A stretch of DNA of 64,000 nt from positions 868,001-932,000 of the forward strand of contig DKPQ01000017.1 of NCBI GenBank assembly GCA_002471275.1, written 5' to 3'. The stretch comes from Flammeovirgaceae bacterium UBA7330. Lineage in GTDB: Bacteria > Bacteroidota > Bacteroidia > Cytophagales > Cyclobacteriaceae. The notes under the pieces were generated by a model, which had not been told where the DNA came from, did not search any database, and worked only from the letters and a program-made list of their open reading frames with translations. The translations under genes were made by a program, and so were the position numbers. The stretch's first letter is position 1. Every line of letters starts with the position of its first letter. This document shows positions 33,739 to 43,243 of this stretch, one piece after another.

Positions 33739-35829
33739 ATGAATTGGAGTAAAAAAAGTATTCTTTTAACTCTTTTAACCACAGCTATACTTGCACTGAC
33801 GTTTGCTCCAGCGTCTGCTCAGAATTTGCGACGCATTGAAAGACAGGCCATCGTAGAATTTGAAAAAGGCAACTTCATTGAAGCAAGGGACAAATTTCAA
33901 ACGTTGTTCAAATATGAATGGAACATTAACAACACCTCAAGTTATCTTGCATCTTGCTATCTGGAGTTGGATGAACCCCTAAAAGCTTATGAGATTCTTT
34001 CCCATGTTTCTGATCCTGATGAGCTCAATACTTACCTAAGAATACTTTCTTGCTATTACCTCGAGTTTTTTGATGAAGCTGAAAATCTGATTGAAAGTTT
34101 CCCTGATTCTGCAGGATTTGATATTGAGGATTTAAGGAAACGTGTGTCCAGAGCAAAGGAAAGCTATAGCCAGGGGGATGGGATTTTGGTGCAAAATTTC
34201 GGGGAAAATATCAACAGTGAGAACCTGGAATACAGTGCTGTAATGTACAATGACTTCAATAAGCTTCTTTTTACTTCCCGGAAAGAAAAAAGTGCAGTTA
34301 CCGATGTGGACGGATTGGCCTTCGAAACAATCTATTCTACAGAAATTGATTCCGCTGACAATTGGAAAAAGGCTACACCCTTGAATATAGAAACAGAAAA
34401 GAAGAAGTCGCATGATGCCACCGTACAGGTCTATCAGGCTGGCAAAAAGATGATCTCTTACAAGGATGGCCAATTGTATAGTTCTACCCTTAAAGATGGT
34501 GTATGGTCAAAAGATGAAGATTTCGTCATACATGAAGGGAAGGGTAGTGATACCCATTGTTTCATTACAAAAGACGAAAGGACCATATTTTTTGCCTCTG
34601 ACTACCAATCAGAAGGAAAACACCTGGATTTGTTTGTGTCGCAAAAAATGGATAACGGTGGTTGGTCTGAGCCAAAGCCCCTGGAGATGTTCAATACGGA
34701 ATATGACGAAGATTCACCCTTTTTAGCTTCTGATAGTACTTTCTACTTTAGTTCAAGAGGACATAATTCCATTGGAGGATTCGACGTATTTAAGTCTACT
34801 TTTGATAACGAAAAGAATCAATGGGGACCACCCGAAAATCTTGGCTATCCAATTAATACCGTAGCTGAGGATATTTATTATACCACAGAGGGAAAGTTGG
34901 CTTACCTGAGTTCGACCCGACTGGAAGGTTACGGTTCACTAGACCTTTACAGGGTATACCATTTCAACAAAGTAAAGGTGGAAGGGAAGCTGGTAGATGA
35001 CAATAAACAGCCTATTCCAGATGCCCTGATTGATGTAAAGTATGATTCAACCACCCTCAGGAGTTATACGGATGATGAAGGGAACTACGAGATTTTCGTG
35101 CCCATCAATAAGAAGATGCACATTACCTTTATTAAGGATTCATTAAACCTCTTTGAAGGGGACTATATTGCCAATATCTTCTTCAAAGACGAAAATCAAA
35201 ATGAATTCAATTTCTTCATCGATTATATGAGTTCAGATCCGGGGATCATCAAAAGCAAAGAAGATAATAAGACCGTCAAGCACATCAATGTTGACATCAG
35301 GAATGATTATGAAGAGAACCCTATCATAGCATCCGTACCGAAAAGTGAAGAATCTTTGTGGTCTGATAGTGTAAATTATGTGGCAAAAACGAAGAAGATT
35401 GAAGAACTGCAAAGCAGGGAAATATCCTTTGTAGATAACAAAGATGGGGATATTGATATCTTATCCAGTCACTTGAAACTCAGAGAGGCTACTGTACAGG
35501 TAAAACCGAAAGAAACAAAACAATCTACTGGTATTGCATCAACCTCCCAGGTCCCGGGCAGTCAATCTTCAGATTACGATGGCAGGTTGCCAGATGGTTA
35601 TACTGTGCAGGTTTTGGCAATGCCCATTAGAAGAAAGCCTGAAAGCTCATTCTTCGATAAGTTAGGAGATGCTGAAGTAAGAAACAGGGATGGAAAAGAT
35701 GGCTTAAAACGGTTCTTTACCGGAGTTTATGAGTCTTTCGAAGAGGCAATGTACGCGATGAGAATGCTTAGAAAGACCGGATATAGTGATGCTTTTGTCC
35801 GAAAGCTCTCAAAGTATGAAGAGCTTTGA
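33739..35829 (+). CDS. TPR/PD40 envelope protein with C-terminal SPOR domain
   Basis: From ATG 33739 (the TTG at 33730 is less likely) the product has 696 residues: signal peptide (to about residue 28), TPR-like helices (about 35-120, AIVEFEKGNFIEARDKFQTLFKY), PD40/WD40-like repeats (about 165-415, for example DSPFLASDSTFYFSSRGHNSIGGFDVF), a carboxypeptidase-regulatory-like domain (about 415-480, VEGKLVDDNKQPIPDALIDV) and a SPOR domain (about 615-695, YTVQVLAMP, then FTGVYESFEEAMYAMRMLR). TPR-PD40-CarboxypepD proteins in this phylum usually end in OmpA; here a SPOR domain, which binds denuded peptidoglycan, takes that place. Likely a cell-wall anchored envelope scaffold, perhaps linked to division or secretion. 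Confidence 0.85.
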   Translation: MNWSKKSILLTLLTTAILALTFAPASAQNLRRIERQAIVEFEKGNFIEARDKFQTLFKYEWNINNTSSYLASCYLELDEPLKAYEILSHVSDPDELNTYLRILSCYYLEFFDEAENLIESFPDSAGFDIEDLRKRVSRAKESYSQGDGILVQNFGENINSENLEYSAVMYNDFNKLLFTSRKEKSAVTDVDGLAFETIYSTEIDSADNWKKATPLNIETEKKKSHDATVQVYQAGKKMISYKDGQLYSSTLKDGVWSKDEDFVIHEGKGSDTHCFITKDERTIFFASDYQSEGKHLDLFVSQKMDNGGWSEPKPLEMFNTEYDEDSPFLASDSTFYFSSRGHNSIGGFDVFKSTFDNEKNQWGPPENLGYPINTVAEDIYYTTEGKLAYLSSTRLEGYGSLDLYRVYHFNKVKVEGKLVDDNKQPIPDALIDVKYDSTTLRSYTDDEGNYEIFVPINKKMHITFIKDSLNLFEGDYIANIFFKDENQNEFNFFIDYMSSDPGIIKSKEDNKTVKHINVDIRNDYEENPIIASVPKSEESLWSDSVNYVAKTKKIEELQSREISFVDNKDGDIDILSSHLKLREATVQVKPKETKQSTGIASTSQVPGSQSSDYDGRLPDGYTVQVLAMPIRRKPESSFFDKLGDAEVRNRDGKDGLKRFFTGVYESFEEAMYAMRMLRKTGYSDAFVRKLSKYEEL

Positions 35830-36038
35830 TCCTCTCTTAAAAAATTATTATATAAAATGGTATTTTACCTTTAGAGGCTAATCAGCACTCTATTGGAACT
35901 CAGCTACGTACCACAGGTAGTACAGGAAGACCTGGATTTTAATATATTTCTATCCGTGATTAGTAAATCTTCATCTGTTATTGTAGATGCCTTTTCCTAC
36001 ACCTTGTTAGAAGCAGCTGATTTTACCTGATGGTAATT

Positions 36039-36662
36039 CTACTTGATTTTCAGCGGTTTTAGGAAGATGAGTAGCTGGAGCATAATCCCAATAAAGATCA
36101 GCACACCAATTTCTATCCGAGAGATCAGATCGCTGGTATCGATAGACTTGTTGGATTGCATGATTTGGCGCCGACTTTCTTCAATCTGAATTTTTGATAA
36201 AGCATCAAGGTCTAGGTAGATCCTATCATAATAATTGTCAATTACATCAATGGTTGGCAACTTATCATCGATCTTTTCAAGATTCAATTGCTTTTCATGA
36301 TTGAATAAAGAATTAAGGCTATTTTCCAAAGACTGGAAATGCACTGCTTCCTGTTCGGTGAGATAGGTTTTGGAAAATTTATTTATCAGTGAGCGAATAG
36401 AGTCGTTTGAAGCAGAGTTGAGACTATCCAGCTGGCTATAGCTTTCACTCCGAAGGGCTTTTTGTTTTTTGTCCAGCAGACGTGAGATGTTGTAAATGTA
36501 GTTTTTGACCAGTATCCGATCCTCATATACGGTTGTCAGGGTTTTTTTTACGATAGAAAAGTGGTTGCTATCAATCTGGTTGGTCGCAATGATTAAGAGA
36601 AAAACGATTGCAAGAGCTATCCCCGCTCTTATCTTTTGTGCTGTACTTAAACTCCACTTCAT
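36039..36662 (-). CDS. Membrane protein with periplasmic four-helix bundle (4HB_MCP-like), no output domain
   Basis: The 207-residue protein has two transmembrane helices (about 11-28 and 180-203) and a helical periplasmic part between them (about 30-178, DRILVKNYIYNISRLLDKKQKALRSES). This is the layout of four-helix-bundle sensor domains of chemoreceptors and kinases, but the protein ends just after TM2 (FLKPLKIK) with no HAMP, kinase or methyl-accepting part. It could be a truncated sensor or a stand-alone regulator of another protein. No kinase gene lies beside it. Confidence 0.65.
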   Translation of the reverse strand: MKWSLSTAQKIRAGIALAIVFLLIIATNQIDSNHFSIVKKTLTTVYEDRILVKNYIYNISRLLDKKQKALRSESYSQLDSLNSASNDSIRSLINKFSKTYLTEQEAVHFQSLENSLNSLFNHEKQLNLEKIDDKLPTIDVIDNYYDRIYLDLDALSKIQIEESRRQIMQSNKSIDTSDLISRIEIGVLIFIGIMLQLLIFLKPLKIK

Positions 36663-36770
36663 ACCTAAATTTTTACAAATATCTTTATTAATAGTTTATT
36701 TATAAATCCCGAAAACCCTGTAAAAGGTTTTGTAGTAAATACGGAAAGAAATCCGACTTAACTATTTTAT

Positions 36771-37616
36771 TTAAGTGATCTGGCAAATTTCCCTGGCTTC
36801 TTTCATGATTTTTGCCTGGCGGGAGTTATTGATCTTTAGTTTTTGTAATACATTCTCGTTTTTACATAATTGTGCACAAAGCACAATATCCATTTCTAAT
36901 AAACTATTTTTCTCTGATCCGGATAAAAATGTCAGGCATGTTACTGGATGCAGCCCCGAAAGTGAGATTCGCTGTTTTAGGCTGCCCTTATTCGGGTAAT
37001 CCCAGGAAATAAGTTTAAGGCCGGCGCAATTCCCAAAGGTACTGGCATCATCAGTAAACCGGGTGTTGGTTACCAGCCATTCCTGGTAAAACCGGATGCT
37101 TGGGTCTTTCTGCTTTCTCCATTGCTTTCGGATATCCTGAAATCTGGAATGGATATATAGTGGGATCTTAACATCTGTTTTTCGACTCTGATCACTGTGA
37201 AACTTGCATTCCACCATAATCTTTTTGTCATTTTTGATGGCAATCACATCGATTTCATGGTTGACACAGAAACCTTTTATTATCCTGCCTACCTCCACCT
37301 GATAGTCCTGATATTTTAGAAGTTCACCAACGAATTTTTCGAATGGATAACCGGAGGGACCCAGGTCCATTATGGCCTTCTTCAGGCTATATCTGGCAGC
37401 AACAGCACCGGAGATTTTTTTAAGATACGTGTATGCTTTCTTATAAAGTTGTTTTGTAGTGGTACTGTCTGTGATCTCATCCAGAATATGCTGAGTTACC
37501 TGATCAATGATTTCCTGTCCAGCACCACTGTTTTCCAGTGATCTTTGGAATTTCTTAAGGTCAAAAGGAACCTGCTGTCCGGAGGCCTTGGTGATATGAA
37601 GTGCTAATTCAGTCAT
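36771..37616 (-). CDS. ATP-cone/Mrr-like nuclease fusion protein
   Basis: The 281-residue protein begins with an ATP-cone domain (about 1-95, LHITKASGQQVPFDLKKFQRSLENSGA, then AVAARYSLKKAIMDLGPSGYPFEKFVGELLK) and continues into a restriction-endonuclease-like fold (about 95-205) with a PD-(D/E)XK signature: EIDVIAIKNDKKIMVECKFHSD (D, E-x-K). A C-terminal helical part follows. Similar ATP-cone/Mrr proteins are known but uncharacterised; they may restrict modified or foreign DNA under nucleotide control. The gene is 28 bp downstream of the P-type ATPase gene, with no methylase near. Confidence 0.75.
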   Translation of the reverse strand: MTELALHITKASGQQVPFDLKKFQRSLENSGAGQEIIDQVTQHILDEITDSTTTKQLYKKAYTYLKKISGAVAARYSLKKAIMDLGPSGYPFEKFVGELLKYQDYQVEVGRIIKGFCVNHEIDVIAIKNDKKIMVECKFHSDQSRKTDVKIPLYIHSRFQDIRKQWRKQKDPSIRFYQEWLVTNTRFTDDASTFGNCAGLKLISWDYPNKGSLKQRISLSGLHPVTCLTFLSGSEKNSLLEMDIVLCAQLCKNENVLQKLKINNSRQAKIMKEAREICQIT

Positions 37617-37644
37617 TGACTATACTGGGTTTGAGGGTAGTTTA

Positions 37645-40242
37645 CTATTGTATCAGATTTATTTTTTTCATTATTCTAATGATAAGCAGTGGGGCTATAC
37701 TGGCTCCCAAAATAAAAGTCCAGTTGATACTACTCAGGTGAGAAATTTGTAATATTTCCTGCATAAATGGCACAAGATAGGTAGCTATCAGCAGTCCGGC
37801 ACAAAACAGGATGGCCATCCATAGATGAAGATTGCTTACAATTTCATTCTTCAAAATATTATCCTGGCGACCTATGAGGTTGAAAGGATGCCATAGCTGA
37901 GCAAAAGCAAGCGTAAAGAATGCAATGTTGTTGCTGGTGACCTCATCGTATTTTAGATGGACCGAACCATAATAAAACACAGCAAGGATACATATGGTCA
38001 TAACGGATGAGTAAGTGACAATTGATATCCAGTTCTTTTTGGATAATATGGCCTCGTCAGGATCTTTTGATCTGGCTTTCATTATCAAAGGATTTCCTTC
38101 GCCCATCCCCAGGGCAAGCGCAGGAAAAACATCCGTAACAAGGTTTAAAAACAATATTTGGAGTGGCAGCAAAGGCAATGACAAGTTGCTAAAGGCAGCG
38201 ATAGCTACTACCATTATCTCTGTCAGGTTGCAGGAGAGCAGGTAAATGATAAAATTCTTGATGTTCCGGAAAATCGTACGCCCTTGCTTAATGGCCTCGA
38301 CAATAGATGAGAATGAATCATCCTGTAAAACCATGTCGGAGGCCTCTTCTGCTACCTGCGTACCTCTCTTGCCCATGGCAATCCCAATATCTGCCTTTTT
38401 TAGTGCTGGGGCATCATTTACTCCATCCCCTGTCATACCAACTACAAAACCTTTCTTTTGATAAAAATCGATCAGGTTGAGCTTTTGTTCAGGAGTAACA
38501 CGTGAAAAGATCTGTGTTGCTTCAATTAGATCGGGTGATGCAGATAAATCTTTTGATAACAGGTCTTTGCCATGTAAAACATTGGTTTCCTTTCCAGGAG
38601 CTACAAGACCTATTTGATGAGCAATAGATCGGGCGGTTTCGGGATGATCCCCTGTGGCCATGACTACTTTTATCCCTGCTTCATGGCAAGCTGCAATTGA
38701 ATTGCTGACTTCTGGTCTTGGAGGATCCATAAAGCCAACCAAACCCAGAAATGTAAGGTCTGTTGCATAATTCTCAGTCGCGGAGGGAAGGCGCTTATAA
38801 GCAAACCCTAATACTTTAAGTCCTTCTGCTGAAAGGTCATGTGTTTTTTTATGCCATTGATCCAGTATTTGGCCAGTGAGCGGAACAGAACCATTCGGGC
38901 TTTCGATGTTTGGGCAAAGCTCAAGGATTTCAGCCGGACTACCTTTCGCTGTTACCAGGTGACCCTCATCACTGACATAGAGATTGGCCATATATCGGGT
39001 AGTGCTATCGAAGGGCTTCTCGTTGATTTCTTTCCATTGGTTGAGTGTTTTCAGGATGAGTTGGTTATCCTTATCAGCCACGTATTTTAGTAGTGCTATT
39101 TCCACCGGATCTCCAATGCTTTCACCTCCCTCACTGAGAGAAGCATTGTTGCAGAGTACCGCGACCAGGTCAAGGGTACCCGCTGATTGACCACTAGCCA
39201 AATCGGTTTTTTCTACCTTGAGTTGATTCTCCGTCAGTGTCCCCGTTTTATCGGTAATGATGATATCGGTTTCTCCAAGGGTCTCTACAGCAGCCAACTT
39301 TTTTACGATGACGTTGGAATTGGCCAGTCTCAGCATTCCTTTAGCCAATGAAATGGTAGCAACTATGGGCAATCCTTCTGGAATAGCTGCCACTGCCAAC
39401 GCAATGGCTGTTTCCAGAATCAGATGGGTATCGTTACCCCGTAGTAGCTCTATGACAAAAAATGGGATAATGATGATTATTGTGAGCCAAATAAGCTTTT
39501 TGCTAAAGACATTAAGCTTTTTATTAAGTGGTATTTCATCTTTTTGAGCCTGCTCAACCATCTCAGATATCAAACCCATTTCTGTACTCAGTCCGGTCGA
39601 TGTTACAATAGCTTTTGCATTGCCTTTGGTGATGGAGGTCCCTTTAAACACCATGTTTACTCTATCGGCTAGAATGGTGTTCTCCGCTAAGATCTCATCA
39701 GGGTCTTTGATCACAGGGACAGATTCTCCGGTAAGAACAGACTCATTTGTTTCCAGGTGTGGGGACTCTATGATCCGGGCATCAGCTGCCACCAGGTTTC
39801 CTGATTCCAGCACCATTATGTCACCCGGAACAAGGTTTCGTGCATCGATTTCCAGGGGCTTGTTTTCACGAACTACCACTACAGTTAATTTATCCATCTT
39901 TTTCAGTGCCTCCATAGAATTGATGGCTTGGGCCTCCAGGATGAAACCAATAATGGCGTTGATGATGATTACCGCCAGGATGGCAACGGCTTCTGTGTAA
40001 TCCTGAAACAATGCAGATATGACTGCTGCAACAAAAAGCAGTAAAACGATTGAGTTTTTGAATTGCCGGATGAAAAGGATAGGGAGGGGAGTTTTCTTCT
40101 GCGGATTCAATTCATTCTTCCCATAGGTCCGCAACCTGGTTTCCACTTTATCCTGGGTAAGCCCTGCGGGACCCGATTGCATTTGATTCATCAGTTGATC
40201 TGCTGCAATCGTATAGGGAATTATTTTATTATCAGCCATCAT
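37645..40242 (-). CDS. Ca2+-type cation-transporting P-type ATPase
   Basis: The 865-residue protein has all P-type ATPase elements: actuator loop TGES (171-174), PEGLP (288-292, metal site in helix 4), phosphorylation site D331 in DKTGTLT, nucleotide-binding KGSP (about 433-436) and hinge TGDGVNDAP (604-612). Helix 5 (CNLTEIMVV) and helix 6 (LNLVTDVFPA) keep the Asn/Glu and Asn/Asp residues of Ca2+ pumps of the P-IIA class (SERCA/PMR1), so Ca2+ export is likely; Mn2+ is possible. The neighbour permease gene (AI-2E family) lies 77 bp upstream in the same direction. Confidence 0.92.
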   Translation of the reverse strand: MMADNKIIPYTIAADQLMNQMQSGPAGLTQDKVETRLRTYGKNELNPQKKTPLPILFIRQFKNSIVLLLFVAAVISALFQDYTEAVAILAVIIINAIIGFILEAQAINSMEALKKMDKLTVVVVRENKPLEIDARNLVPGDIMVLESGNLVAADARIIESPHLETNESVLTGESVPVIKDPDEILAENTILADRVNMVFKGTSITKGNAKAIVTSTGLSTEMGLISEMVEQAQKDEIPLNKKLNVFSKKLIWLTIIIIIPFFVIELLRGNDTHLILETAIALAVAAIPEGLPIVATISLAKGMLRLANSNVIVKKLAAVETLGETDIIITDKTGTLTENQLKVEKTDLASGQSAGTLDLVAVLCNNASLSEGGESIGDPVEIALLKYVADKDNQLILKTLNQWKEINEKPFDSTTRYMANLYVSDEGHLVTAKGSPAEILELCPNIESPNGSVPLTGQILDQWHKKTHDLSAEGLKVLGFAYKRLPSATENYATDLTFLGLVGFMDPPRPEVSNSIAACHEAGIKVVMATGDHPETARSIAHQIGLVAPGKETNVLHGKDLLSKDLSASPDLIEATQIFSRVTPEQKLNLIDFYQKKGFVVGMTGDGVNDAPALKKADIGIAMGKRGTQVAEEASDMVLQDDSFSSIVEAIKQGRTIFRNIKNFIIYLLSCNLTEIMVVAIAAFSNLSLPLLPLQILFLNLVTDVFPALALGMGEGNPLIMKARSKDPDEAILSKKNWISIVTYSSVMTICILAVFYYGSVHLKYDEVTSNNIAFFTLAFAQLWHPFNLIGRQDNILKNEIVSNLHLWMAILFCAGLLIATYLVPFMQEILQISHLSSINWTFILGASIAPLLIIRIMKKINLIQ

Positions 40243-40318
40243 TAATGCATTACATCCAATAGATTAGATCAGCCTGATAAATGTAGTGACAAACCTATGG
40301 ACGAATGGGTGATAATCG

Positions 40319-41425
40319 TCACTCAGGAATTTGACTTGGGTCAGTTTCGGCTTCATTATTTACTTCCACTGCATAGTCAGGGTTCTTGCCAAGGAGTATC
40401 GAGATCATTTTCATATCATCAATCTGATCTGCAATCAACTTCAGGATGGCCGTGAAGGGTATGAATAAGATCATGCCTAAAGTACCCCATAAGATCCCTC
40501 CGGCAATAATAACGATAAGTGTTATTAAGGCATTGATTTTCAATTGTCTGCTCACAGCCAGAGGAAAAATTACATTCGCTTCCAGAATTTGCACGACCAT
40601 AAATACAGCTATTACTCCCATAGGATAATAGATGGAGTCATATTTGAGCCAGGAAATAGCCATGGGAAGCAATGCGCCAATTGTGATGCCCACGTATGGA
40701 ATAAAGGTGAGAATGGACGCAACAAAGCCGAAAAAAATGGGGTTGGGAATCCCAATAATGGCAAGCCCGATACTGTTGAGAATGGCGACAATCAAATACA
40801 CCATCCCCATGCCTTTGATGAAATTGTAATAAGTGAGGATCACATGGGGCAGTGTTTCTTTGATCTGACGTGCTGCAGATTTAGGAAACAGCTGATATAC
40901 AAATCCCACAAGCATGCCTCTGTAATACAGTATCAAAGCTGCATACACGGGAATAAGTACCATCAATACCAGCGATATAGATGATTTATAAATGGTTTTG
41001 GGTATCAGGGGTAAGATTTCTGCTGATACATAATCGATGGCGCTACCGATCAATCCCTTATCACTATCAATAAATACCCGAATCCAGGATTCAGATGCTT
41101 TAATATCTGTTTCTTTTAACCAGGCATTTAATTTGACACTTAATTCCGGCCATTCTTTCATGAATTCTGCAAACTGAAAACCGAGAAGCACTACCACCGC
41201 ACTAATGATCAGAAAGAAGATCAAGAGTCCAATAAAAATGGCCAGGACTCTTGGTGTTCGCCTTTTTTCCAACCAGTTACAAAAAGGGAACAGGATGAAA
41301 CTGATTAAAAGTGCGACACTTAAGGGAATAAACAGTGCCTTGCCCATGTAGAGGAGTATGACCGTGAAAAAAGTATACTGTAGTACCCTTAGCAGGTCGT
41401 TATTCCCTGATGTAGTTACCGGCAT
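40319..41425 (-). CDS. AI-2E family (PerM/YdiK-like) permease
   Basis: The 368-residue protein has about seven helices with the family motifs: ALFIPLSVALLISFILFPFCNWLEKR, GFVASILTFIPYVGITIGALLPMAISWL and AGGILWGTLGMILFIPFTAILKLI. Members of this family export AI-2, Na+ or other solutes, or have no known substrate. It lies 77 bp upstream of the P-type ATPase gene and may share a transcript with it. The name AI-2E refers only to one member and should not be taken as a substrate call. Confidence 0.88.
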   Translation of the reverse strand: MPVTTSGNNDLLRVLQYTFFTVILLYMGKALFIPLSVALLISFILFPFCNWLEKRRTPRVLAIFIGLLIFFLIISAVVVLLGFQFAEFMKEWPELSVKLNAWLKETDIKASESWIRVFIDSDKGLIGSAIDYVSAEILPLIPKTIYKSSISLVLMVLIPVYAALILYYRGMLVGFVYQLFPKSAARQIKETLPHVILTYYNFIKGMGMVYLIVAILNSIGLAIIGIPNPIFFGFVASILTFIPYVGITIGALLPMAISWLKYDSIYYPMGVIAVFMVVQILEANVIFPLAVSRQLKINALITLIVIIAGGILWGTLGMILFIPFTAILKLIADQIDDMKMISILLGKNPDYAVEVNNEAETDPSQIPE

Positions 41426-41677
41426 AGTATTGCATTTTTAGCTTAACTCACGAGAACGGTAACACTTTCAATCATTTAGTGGATGGTCACCAATTCTGAG
41501 ACCATAGAAAGTTAACGTTTTTTCAATAATAATAGTAAACTGATCCCATTAACGAGAAGGATGTACTTTGTCATTTGAGTCTATCTACTCAAACTTTGCA
41601 TCAACATGATTTTTGTACAAATCCTGAGGGACAATTGTTAAATATTGCCCCCCAGGAAAGGGTTGATGGTCTGGATC

Positions 41678-43054
41678 TTATTGCACTTTGTTTGCCTTAA
41701 AAATGAGTCCTGACATGAAAATGTTTTCTGTAGAACCTCCTGTACTTGTGGAGTAATATAAGTCAGAACTCATATCATCCTGGTTTACGAGCTGTGCAAT
41801 AATGTAAGTATCGGTCTCCTCCAGGATATGGAGCACAACTTTTTCATGAAATTCAGTGGCAGTATTCACTTTATAGTCAGTATTCGTTTCATCTTCATAT
41901 TCGAAAGTTGAATGATCTATAGAATATGTATTCAGTGTGTTAGGTTCATATCCGATTAATTCGAACCTAATATGCTCTCCTGACTGATCTCCGATTATTA
42001 CCTTTTTTGACCCTTGCTGAATTTCGGCCAGACTACCACTGAATGTCTTTGAACTAAGGTTTGCAATGAAATTATCGGTAGTGTAAGTAATTACGTTAGA
42101 ATAAGCCATCCGGCCTTTGTATTCATATACACCCCTAATAAAAATGGTAGATCCGGGTCTGCGATAATAAAAGCTTTCTCCCTGGGAAACCCCACCCGGG
42201 GAATACTCATCAAGAGTGATTGTATTAGATAGATTCTGCTCATAAGAAAAAGACAACTGTACATCGCTACCAGTCAGGTATAAAGATTCACCTGGTGGTT
42301 CATTGATGGTTGCGGTCAGTTTCATTACACATGCGTTTTCAGCATAGGTCGTTACTGTTAATCCTGGCGCAAGTAAGGAGCCTAGTTTGGCTGTCTTAAC
42401 TTCTGAGTAAAAAGGACCATATGTATGACCTCCCAATGCCAGTTCCTGCCGAATACGATAATAATACCATGAGCCTGGTTTCAGCTCTTTAAACTGATAA
42501 GTTCCGGTACCCGATATTACTTTTTCAGAAATTGGATTTTGAAAGTCTTCATCTGAGAATTCGATCATCTGGCTAAAATCCGAATAGGTAGATAGCTCCA
42601 GGAAATAAGTGGGTGTGCCTTCAAATCCCGAGGTGGCGCTTAAGTCATACTCCAGGCTGAAAACTGTGACCCCTTCTGCACTAGTGGCCAAACTCATAGG
42701 AGCCGCAGCCACACCGATGTTGATTTCCGTACTACTGGTGTCAGACCCATCTGTGTTCATTGCAATGAGAGAAACACTATACGTTCCATTCTCAGTATAA
42801 ATATGCTGTGGATTCTCATCGGTCGATGTTTCACCATCACCAAAATCCCACTTCACTGAATCAGAAAATTCAGATGTGTTTTGGAAGGAAATAGCCACAG
42901 GAACCAATGCTAATTTGCCGTCGGTACTTTGATCTCCACTATAAGTGAAACTTGCAATAGGTAACTGAGGTTCAGGTACGATTTCTTCATCCTGACATGC
43001 CATGAGGAGCAATAATGATGTTATCATTACTCCATATAAATTTATATGCTTCAT
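41678..43054 (-). CDS. PKD-domain lipoprotein
   Basis: The 458-residue protein has a lipobox (LMAC, Cys at residue 20). One PKD domain is at about 33-115 (VKWDFGDGETSTDENPQHIYTENGTYSVSLIAMN), then Fn3-like beta-sandwich segments (about 120-330, with GSWYYYRIRQEL) and a C-terminal beta-rich part. This is a surface or periplasmic binding lipoprotein; the ligand is unknown. It lies downstream of the iron-uptake genes but 189 bp away and probably belongs to a separate transcript. Confidence 0.82.
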   Translation of the reverse strand: MKHINLYGVMITSLLLLMACQDEEIVPEPQLPIASFTYSGDQSTDGKLALVPVAISFQNTSEFSDSVKWDFGDGETSTDENPQHIYTENGTYSVSLIAMNTDGSDTSSTEINIGVAAAPMSLATSAEGVTVFSLEYDLSATSGFEGTPTYFLELSTYSDFSQMIEFSDEDFQNPISEKVISGTGTYQFKELKPGSWYYYRIRQELALGGHTYGPFYSEVKTAKLGSLLAPGLTVTTYAENACVMKLTATINEPPGESLYLTGSDVQLSFSYEQNLSNTITLDEYSPGGVSQGESFYYRRPGSTIFIRGVYEYKGRMAYSNVITYTTDNFIANLSSKTFSGSLAEIQQGSKKVIIGDQSGEHIRFELIGYEPNTLNTYSIDHSTFEYEDETNTDYKVNTATEFHEKVVLHILEETDTYIIAQLVNQDDMSSDLYYSTSTGGSTENIFMSGLIFKANKVQ

Positions 43055-43243
43055 TAATTTGCTGGTTGTTTTAATGGTAGATTAAAATAACATCACGATT
43101 TATTCCCCATTAAAAGGTTTTAGTTAAATGGAGTGATATGCTCGTTAGCAGGTTCTACTAATGAGATGACTGGATGCGCTAAAATGTTATCAAAAAATCG
43201 GGTGATTAAAGCTAAAAGACACCCCTTTATCTGCAGACAGCAA

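Noticed and set aside
35830..36038. tRNA or small RNA gene
   Set aside because: No cloverleaf, T-loop or terminator could be drawn; the spacer is simply AT-rich.
40319..41425. Autoinducer-2 exporter and quorum-sensing role
   Set aside because: The family name comes from one member; nothing in the context (a Ca2+-type ATPase) supports AI-2 transport.
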